Origin: Latrodectus hesperus
Taxonomy: Eukaryota; Arthropoda; Arachnida; Araneae; Theridiidae
Length of the DNA stretch: 64,000 nucleotides
Direction of reading: 5' to 3'
NCBI GenBank assembly: GCA_037975125.1
Contig: CM075854.1
Span: forward strand, 61,353,926 to 61,417,925
Every line of letters begins with the position of its first letter. Within the stretch, counting starts at the first letter, position 1. The translations under genes and the position numbers were made by a program. Shown here one piece after another: positions 55,371-64,000 of this stretch. The notes beneath the pieces were generated by a model, which ran no database searches, was not told where the DNA came from, and saw only the letters and a list, made by a program, of their open reading frames with translations.

Positions 55371-56420
55371 CGTAACAAGGCTATGATCTTCAATACAATT
55401 TGATCCAATTCATTCAAGCCCCTGTGTAATTGAAGTGAAGTGAGCCTACAACGTTATTTTACGTTTTTGTGTTTCGAAGGGTTTGTTACCTGATATAGCA
55501 GACAGACAGACAACGAGAAGAAGAGGCCCTGTTCTATTCCTATTGGCTATCAGGTTGTGCCTCTACTTCAGTCTAGAATGTCGGACACCCTGCACGGAGT
55601 GCCAGGTGCCCGCTGGGAACCGTAATCTGGGAGCTTGAGCCTTAAGAGGTTCTCCAGAACGCTCGACACATTGTTTGAGAGACGAATGCTTTACAACGGT
55701 GGGGCTTTCAAGCCTACAGTGATCTACGCAGTAGACCACTGTATCACAGTTCGGAATACAAATTTGAAATAACAGAATTAATAAGATAGGATCAAGTGAA
55801 ACAGAAAAATAAATGTTAACAGGATCTAAATAAATTTAAGTAAGGATGACTGAAATATTTACATAATTTACGAACAGAAATTGATTATAGTTAATGAAAT
55901 TTAGAAGTTTATAGGAATAAAATGTAATTAGTTCTTTATATGTCTTGAAATTTAGATAAGTACAAAGTACTAGTAATTTTGGAAATTGAAAAACTGGTGA
56001 TTAGTTTGTTTGTTACAGAAGACCATCATGATGTAAAGCCTAAACATTAAGCACGTCCTTTATCCGTTCATTTTGTGTTATGTGTTCCCAGCTTAGGAGC
56101 GGACCTCGCCTAATGTACTTAGCTTATGAAACAAACGGTGGGCTGCGTTTTCTTAGGATTTTTGGTTTCTTCACTTACCTTATTTTATCACTGCTTTTCG
56201 TTAAAACTTGTATCAATTTTGCTGTATAGAGCTGGAATCAAGTGGCGTGTGTTCTGGCCATCTGTTCAGCTGTTCGTAATCTCAATTCTCAACTAGACTC
56301 GATTATTATATTGCTTCAAAATACAATTTAAACTACAGACCCTGATCTAATTTGCCCTCCTATGCAAAAGATGACGGTTCTACGGCTAGTAAACTAAATC
56401 TTATTTGCTGTATTTCATTA
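55371..56420. other. GC-richest block of the window: unassigned transposon or promoter/first-exon region
   Basis: Roughly 1 kb whose first 400 bp (55371-55770) has near-balanced composition, unlike anything else here. It contains a CCAAT-box word (attgg at about 55541-55546), a gacagacagaca run near 55501, and a 27-nt hairpin at 55716-55742. On the minus strand a perfect donor (aataag/gtaagtgaag) lies at about 56174-56186. No long open frame, no recognised transposon protein and no clear terminal repeats were found. Either an LTR or other transposon fragment, or a promoter with an untranslated first exon, would fit. Confidence 0.4.
55716..55742. repeat. 27-nt hairpin, 11 paired bases per arm
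   Basis: acagtg-a-tctac-gca-gtaga-c-cactgt: six and five base pairs flank one A/C mismatch around a 3-base loop. It lies inside the GC-rich block. Confidence 0.85.
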
Positions 56421-57303
56421 AAAGAACCTTCTCTGTTATTATGACTCCTAACATCTGCCATTAAAATAAATCCAATATTTTTTTATGTTTTGTAAAATGG
56501 TCTTTGCATAATACTAATTTTCTTCTTTTTCATTGAAATATTTTGTACTGTTTATTAGTAAAATTCATACATTAGTTTAAGAATTCTTAAATTATACTTA
56601 TTTCAGAAATCTCTTATAATTTTATCTAAAATTATTAAACATCTAATTATACATTGCTCAAAAGATTGCAAATGTTTCTTGAGAAAAATCTATTTCATTA
56701 TTTCTGCTTCAGTAAAAACTAAATGGTTTTCAAGAAACCTGAAATATACACCCTTCTCTTGAAATATATCGTAATCTTTTTACAATCTCTAAGTCGACGT
56801 TCTCAAAAGGCATTCTACCATCTTGATACTCAGAAGGAAAAGTATCTCGAGTCTTTCTTTTTAAAGTTGATATCTTGTTTTAAACTTGACAGCCGCTGCT
56901 GGAGGTTCAATAAGTTTAAGAATAAGGTAACCTTATAGAAAGTATTCCCACTCCTCTGAATAAAAATGAGAAACATGTAGAAAATGCACGAAAGAAAAGT
57001 GAGAGGATATTTCATTCTAAGGTGTGGAAAAGCTAGTTTAGGTGCCTTCGTGTTTGGTGTTGAAACTGCTTTAGGAGCATATAGTTTAAACTCTTTCCTC
57101 TAGTATTCATAGTTTTTGCGATGGTAAGAGAAACATTTTAAGGGACGAATATGTTCCAATAGATACAGGAGTAGATGAACTCACTTTTTTCCAAGAATAG
57201 TTGTGATTTTTGGATTATCACTGGATTTTCTGATACTGTCCTTTACTTATTTTGAATTTATCTGAATAAAGTTCTGAAAAGAATATTTTCGCTATGTGTA
57301 CAA
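56421..57303. other. Mostly AT-rich stretch with a mild composition island at 56,720-57,060
   Basis: Overlapping frames at 56723-56938 (plus) and 56830-57015 (minus) have no motif. Donor-like words at 56926 and 57121 have no matching acceptors with open frames. Confidence 0.4.
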
Positions 57304-57345
57304 AAATAAATTTTATTTCTTTATCTTGAGAAATAAAATTTATTT
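57304..57345. repeat. Hairpin with 17-bp perfect arms
   Basis: aaataaattttatttct (57304-57320) is the exact reverse complement of agaaataaaatttattt (57329-57345), with loop ttatcttg. It is the longest perfect inverted repeat noticed outside TA arrays and ends about 25 bp before one. Confidence 0.9.
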
Positions 57346-57366
57346 CTGTATTATGCATGTGCTACA

Positions 57367-57893
<527 letters not shown>

Positions 57894-58068
57894 TGTTGTT
57901 GTGGCTTATCCTTCAGCTACCTGACGAAGTCAGATCATATCCATCAGACTGCAGATTCCAAGGAAGTTACTGGACAAGAAGGGGGTACGAAAATATGTCC
58001 TCTCTGAAAACCATTGCCAAACAGTTCAGAATGTGCTCAGCAGAAGCTTACTGAGCTTGGCATTAATT
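57894..58068 (-). mobile_element. LINE 3' end, second copy, 5'-truncated and decayed
   Basis: Same family and orientation as 33472-33729. On the minus strand it retains AEHILNCL, the His/Cys end of the C-terminal cluster, and a YPLLV remnant of the following conserved segment. A frame break follows, then the same gaagtcagatc/tgacttcgtcagg-type 3' UTR and a CAACAACAA tail (plus 57894-57902). Blocks such as cagttcagaatgtgctcag match cgcaattcagtatgtgctc in the other copy. A flanking aaaatatt occurs near both ends but is too A/T-rich to prove a target-site duplication. Confidence 0.75.
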
Positions 58069-58586
58069 AAAATATTTTTACAGTATTATCACGTGCAGGC
58101 TCTGCCATTATATATCTTTGAATAGATAGTTTAATATTTCGAAATTGCCTTTGGTTTAGGGAATTCAGATTACTTCAAATAGACTTCTTCAATGATTTGT
58201 CAATGCATTCACCTAATTTATGAAATGCATAGATTTGCATGTTTATATTTGATTTCTTATTGGCTAGGAATATGATTGATTGAAATCACTATACAAGTGA
58301 TTACTTTATTTGCACTTAGAATAATAGTTTATTTTGTAATAATAGTATCCTCGAATGAACTACTTTGACAAAAATGTGGTTAAAAGCTTGCGTGTATATT
58401 TTCTCATGTAGGGCTATTATTTTCTAATTATTTGTAAAAATTAAAGTTGATAAAAGTTATTTACTAGGACAAAAATACAAGTTTTCAAAATCTGGTATTT
58501 AAGGTAAATGTTCTCAGTCTGTATGACACAGTCTTAAAACAAAAGCAAAAATAAGTTACATGTTTATAAAAATAAGTAACACGTTT
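58069..58586. other. AT-rich non-coding stretch
   Basis: No supportable feature. Confidence 0.6.
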
Positions 58587-58614
58587 ACAGTAAGCATATT
58601 AAAATGCTTACTGT
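58587..58614. repeat. Hairpin with 11-bp perfect arms
   Basis: acagtaagcat (58587-58597) pairs with atgcttactgt (58604-58614) around loop attaaa. Confidence 0.9.
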
Positions 58615-61600
58615 TTCCACTCTTTTAAAATTATCATTACTTGATATACATCGTATAGAGTTAAAAAAAATATTTCATTAAGAAACACTTGTTATTCTAG
58701 CATGAGAAATAATGGTGACAGATACTTCTTAAAACAATTTCTTGTTTCTATTAGCATCTAAAGGCAGAAAATGACATCAGAAGTAATGAAATAACAAATT
58801 TATTTTTACAATTCCTGTAAACATATTACTTAAAAGACTGTGATTTAGTTCTATTTCTCTGGGTTAACATAAGACGTCACTAAGTCAACTAGAAAATCTC
58901 TTGAGTAAATTCGATGTGCTTGCTAATGGAACATCCTATAATCATTTTGAGTTTAAAGACCATCGATCTTGAAAATAAAGTTTTAAATTTGAACTCTGAT
59001 GTTGTTAGAATAGAAAATAAATCCATTGAATTAATTTTTGATGAAATGCGTTTATCATTAAGAAATTTATTTCAGAAAAGATATGATAAAAAATTGATTT
59101 GGGATTAATATATAGCTCAGAAAGAAAAAAATGTTCATAATTCATAACAAACTTAGTATACTCTGAGATCCTGATTTGTTGGTGGCAAATATGATTCATA
59201 GTTACGTGACTGTATTTTCTCTTTAACTAATCTAATGTAATATCTTCATTATGTGGTTTTGATTAACTGTATATTTAAATCCTTCATTAAAGTCTGAAAA
59301 AAGAATAAAAATTTATTTCTAAAAGTTTATATCAAAGCATAATAAGTTAGTTAAAATAACCATTGAAATAATATTGCTGAAAACTTCCTTTTTTTTACAT
59401 ACAGAATATTCTATTTATTTCAAATACATTAGATTTTTCAACAGTTATCTTGTTATTTTATCGTTTAGTTATTTTCACTATTTCTTTTTAGCAATGATGT
59501 AACTGTGACTTCACACATTGAAATTGACAAAAACCTTTTCTAATCACCAATTATTATTGAGAACAAAATTATTATATTATAATCTCTCTCAGCTGTAATA
59601 CAATAACACACTAGGATCATAACAAATTTTATTTAATAAGTTGCAGATTTAAATCTAAAATTTGTTTCTGACCAGATAATCAGTAAAAACATCTTTACAA
59701 ATTAATAATAAAAATTTTTAATTTAGGAAAATATTCATAATTATATGTCAATATATAAATTGAATAATCATGTTGACCTTAAATAGAATACGAGTGAAAA
59801 CTGAATAACAACATTCATAATATTAAATATATCGGCTATTGTAGTAGTATGAAGTCTAAATGGGAGAATGCAATAGCAATGGTCAGAAAAGTGTGATTTA
59901 TTTTACTTTTTTTAACCTTTTAATGAAGAAAAACTGCCGGCGATATCATTTTCCATATGAATTTTATAACAAGAAAAACTCGTGAAAATAACTAAAACTT
60001 TTTGGAATATTTCAATATGCATTGGTTAATAAAATTAAATGGGATTGCTTCTGCTCCCACTAAGTTAAGATACATAAACACTTTATGATATATTTATTAT
60101 ATATTCATTAAAAGTGTATGAAACAATATCTCCAATTTTTAATTTCCTTAAATGTAAGTATACTCATTTTCCTGCATTACAAACCTCATTTGGGAACTTT
60201 TTACTTAATCTTCCTAAATTAAATTATTAATTACAATGTTTCACATTTTAACGTTAAAGTTTAGTACACCAAATCATTAAATTAATCCAATTTCTGTCTA
60301 ATATTTTGTCTTACTAATTGTTTAATAGGAAATTCCCCCATTTTTCTTATATCACATCACTTATTGCTTCATTCATCAGTTTTGAATTCTAATTAGTTTT
60401 TGGTTGAGACATCAATTCTCGAATACATTCATCATTTTACATATCGTTTACCTCCAAATAATTTAATTTCTAGCACAGGAAGAGATTGGAGAAATAATTA
60501 CTAATAGCTTGTTTAGCGTCATTTTCTACGACAGGGAAATATTATTTTCCCTAATTAATTTCAAAAGCAGTTATTAGCGCTCAGTAAATATTGTTTCTGA
60601 TTTTATCCCTTTAACTTTTAATGATTGAAAAGTATATTTGGAGATGTTTTCTTAATGCATACATTCTTGTAGAAACTTGGTTCCATTGGTTAATTATAAG
60701 CCAAAGTTTAACGTTACTTTTCAGAGATATGTTACATGAATATTAATTTAAAAAATTTGCATTGTCGCTCAATGTATATATAAGCAGGTTTATTTTTAAT
60801 TTATGAGAGCAATCATCTATTTTGATAAAAATCAATTCAAAACAAAAATTATTTAGTTTAGATTTAATTAAGTTGGTGCAATGTGTTATCTTACGCTCTT
60901 TTAATCGGTGCATAACATTATAAATTTATGAGTAATTCAAAATCCATAGGAAAATCTACGAAAATAAAAGACAAAATTACAAAAAAATATTTTTAATGAT
61001 TCTATGCCCGAATTTTTCTAGGTTTTATTTATTAACTTTATAAACAATTAAAAAATTCAAATATTATTTTATGATCTTTAAAAATAAGGCTTATTGTTTT
61101 TCCTTTTTTATTCTGGAAATACCTAAAAATATTTAATTGATTATTTGATTAAATATTCAACCTCTGATATTGGATACTTTTATAGATAAAAAGAAATCTA
61201 TTTAACTATTCAGTTTAAATAAATAAAAATTTCTTAACTGAATTTGCTTAGGAAATAAATAGCCACACATTTAAGGAATTATAATTAACAAAAAGTCTAA
61301 TTGTTGCTTCATTGTGTAATGTTGACATAAGTAACAAATGCTTTTGAATGAGGTTTTGTCCAAAATATATGGGTTAATTTTACGATTGATTTGAATATCA
61401 TTCATTTTCAATACACAAAAAAGTAAGAATATTTATTTTTTTTTCTTTTCATTAATCTCTCTTTTTTTAATAATTTGTCACGTTTCAAATATTATGCTTA
61501 GATTACATGATTTACTCGAAATATATTAATAAATTTTTCCGCTTAAAATGATATACTTAGTTATGCATAAAAATAACTCAAAGTTGGTAACAATAATTTT

Positions 61601-62769
61601 AATTGAATATTTTGCTGACGTTACATGAATAACAGAAAAGTGGCTTAATATACAAATGTATAACAATATGTATAATAATATATGTTTTATTCATGTTAAT
61701 ATGTTTGTTATGCTCTAGATTAACTCAAAGTTAAAATTAAAGAATAATAATTTCCTTACAATGAAAAACGTTATAATGAGATTTACAAAAAAAAAAAAAC
61801 ATTTATAACTTGAGAAAACTACAAACATTTTTACAATGAGAAAATACAAAATAATCATATACTGGTGTTTTCCGTTTCTTCCACCTTCTTATATATAAAT
61901 AAAAACTACTCAAAAAATTTTCGTTTGATTTTTAAAGATAAAATTTAAAATATAAAATAAACAAATTATCTATAAAAATAAATTTTGAAGCTTCATTCTT
62001 TAGTAATTTTTACAAATGACAGACATAGAACTATATATTTTCATATGCAATATTAATGTAACACAATATATGATGTTTTTAAATTTAGAAGTAGAGAGTA
62101 TTCTTAAAATTATGTTATGAATATGTTAAGATAATTTTTTTATAACGTGAATGCATTTTTTAGGTGGAAATTAAATATAAAAGATGAATAATACTCTTAT
62201 ATTGACCAAATTCTTATAATGGTTTAACATTACAAAAGCATTTTTTCTTGAATATTCTGTAGTAGTAATAAATAATCTTATTATGGTAATTATTTTACTT
62301 ATGGTTACATGTTTTTTTAATTAACTTTATTAATGACTTTTAAGAGAATAGATAAGTTATTTTGTCTTTAAGTAGGATTTATTTTCATACCAAATTAATT
62401 TTAGCATGCATTTTTATTAGTTTGAATACAGACTTCTTATTAGATAAATAATTATCATGTATTTAATATAGCTATTAAATTATTCGTAACTTTCATTTTA
62501 TTCCCATTATTGCACACGCATTTCGTTCATTTTTATGGCATCAGATTTTAATATTTATAAAAGATTATACAGAAATTATGGAATGGTTTTTGATGATATA
62601 ATTAATTTCTTCCAATCTTCATGACCTTAGATGAATTCCTGAGATATGTAAATTTGTAAAGAGCTCTAGTAATTCTTTATTAATGAAATATTCATATTCA
62701 TTTATTAATGTAAGAAATAAATTTTGTAGGAGTTTTCTTTTATCAAAATAAAAATAGAGTTGTTTCTTC
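58615..62769. other. AT-rich non-coding stretch
   Basis: About 4 kb with no gene or repeat seen. The 64-codon plus frame 58914-59108 has a Leu/Ile/Asn-rich, coiled-coil-like look but no family resemblance, and an antisense frame overlaps it. Confidence 0.55.
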
Positions 62770-62809
62770 TTAATAATCGCAACTTTTTTTTTGTTATTTC
62801 TAGGTAAGT
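62770..62809 (+). promoter_or_regulatory. Candidate recursive splice site (ratchet point)
   Basis: A 3' splice site and a 5' splice site are fused with no exon between them. A branch-point-like ttaat (62770-62774) lies about 30 bases upstream of the AG. A pyrimidine tract follows (62783-62800, nine consecutive T then tgttatttc), then TAG (62801-62803) joined to a consensus GTAAGT (62804-62809). This is the architecture of ratchet points known from long Drosophila introns, where an intron is removed in steps. It implies transcription on the plus strand through this position. Because such motifs can occur by chance in T-rich DNA, confidence is moderate. Confidence 0.45.
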
Positions 62810-64000
62810 CTATTCACATCATTAATTTGGATTTAGCTATTAGAATTTACTGCAGTAGGGTAAGTATGTATGGAATTTTAAGATATATACTTTAATAGAG
62901 ATCACTATAAGAAATTAACTTTAATCGTTAAAAATGATAATTAAACTTACTTTTTAATTTATTAGTTATTTTATTTCGTTATTTGTGAATAAGTTTATCA
63001 AAAGGTATACAGCTTCTTTAAAAAAAAAAAAAGAAATTTAATTATTTGATGGAAAATAATGACAAAATTTCATATTTAATGAAAATTTGAAAATAATAAT
63101 TAATTTTAGATAAAAATGTATCATTACTAAAATTTTTTACGTTACTAAAAATTTTCTTAAACCATATTTTTAACGTTGAAATTAACACTCAAAATTATAA
63201 CGTACATTTTAATTCATGATAAAAAAACAATTTGGACAAAAAATGTTTCTTACATAATAATGATAATAAATTATATTTTATATAACTTTCTTATAGCAGC
63301 ACATATAGTAGGATGTATAATTTATTTATATTTTGCATTTATATAAATCATATAGCTATTACTATTATAAATTTATTTATGAGGTCATATATAAAGCTGA
63401 ATTAGAAGTTTAAAAACTAATCGCACTTAAGTTTGAATAAATTAAATAAACACATTTTAAAAAATACAAAAAAAGTTGAAAATATTTTCAAAGTAAAAAC
63501 AAATTTGTGTTATTAAATCAAAATCCCACTTATAATAAAATTTTCAGAATTTTATTACAAATTTCATATAATTTCAATAATATGAATAAGTTAATTAATC
63601 AACATTATTATTTCTTTTAATAAAACTCTCGTATGCTTTATGTTTTGCCAATCAAACATGGTATAAATATTTAGTCATTTTAAATTTAAAACATTACCTT
63701 TTGAAGAGTTAAAATTATTGCACTGGAAAATTATCGCTTTTATAATATAATTAATGTTATTAAATTTAATTGGTTTTCTTTGGCTTTTATTGTACGTTCG
63801 AAAAATATTACCAGTCGATATAATATTAAGTTTGTGTGTGTGTTTGGAATATAAATATTTAACTTCAGGAAAATATCTTAGTTATTTAATCAAATTTATA
63901 TTTGTTATTAGTTTTAGCCATACTTAAGTTTTAAATTATTACATTTTTGAATATTTATGAATTCGCCAATATTTGTTTTCATTAATATTTTCGAAAGAAC
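62810..64000. other. AT-rich non-coding stretch to the window end
   Basis: No supportable feature. The sequence stays A/T-rich to the edge. Confidence 0.6.

Noticed and set aside
58914..59199. Coiled-coil-like 64-codon frames on opposite strands
   Set aside because: They overlap antisense with no family resemblance; LINE ORF1 was considered but no supporting neighbour or motif is present.

Overview
This is a very AT-rich eukaryotic window with no confidently identifiable protein-coding gene, no rRNA or tRNA gene, no operon and no CRISPR array. Open reading frames are short, overlap on both strands, and many are only translations of (TA)n tracts, so bacterial-style ORF calling is misleading here. 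The repeats suggest an arthropod, most likely a spider or other arachnid. They are tRNA-headed SINEs, the 3' end of a LINE with a C-terminal cysteine/histidine cluster and a CAA-type tail, a decayed Ty3/Gypsy element, and many long (TA)n arrays. The organism call rests on remembered repeat families and is an inference. The window reads like a gene desert or the interior of a very long intron.

Layout: 1-5.3 kb holds a 5'-truncated retroposon with an 11-bp target-site duplication (231-440), a (TA)n array, and an internally deleted, frameshifted Gypsy element on the minus strand (3.83-5.28 kb). 5.3-30 kb is AT-rich DNA with four (TA)n arrays, one diverged tRNA-SINE (8.8 kb), a 33-bp minisatellite (14.8 kb), a small nested repeat (21.1 kb) and several islands of richer base composition (10.4, 13.5, 16.3, 19.5, 22.4, 23.8, 24.7 and 29.4 kb) that encode nothing recognisable. 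30-37 kb carries two copies of one SINE family (31.0 and 31.9 kb), a LINE 3' end (33.5 kb) and a third tRNA-derived SINE (36.8 kb). 37.26-37.37 kb holds the best candidate coding exon: a 39-codon stretch with a hydrophobic segment and a C-x3-C mature end, bounded by a good 3' splice site and a fair 5' splice site. 38-55 kb is AT-rich with a possible SINE (44.5 kb), hairpins, and the largest compound microsatellite (51.6 kb). 55.4-56.4 kb is the most GC-rich block and is unexplained. 57.3-58.1 kb has a 17-bp-arm hairpin, a (TA)n array and a second LINE 3' end. The last 6 kb is plain AT-rich DNA, except for a strong candidate recursive splice site (zero-length exon) at 62,803/62,804 on the plus strand.

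The candidate exon and the candidate ratchet site lie on the same strand, so one reading is that the window is mostly intron of a plus-strand gene with very long introns. That is a hypothesis, not a demonstrated gene model. No new multi-gene system was found.
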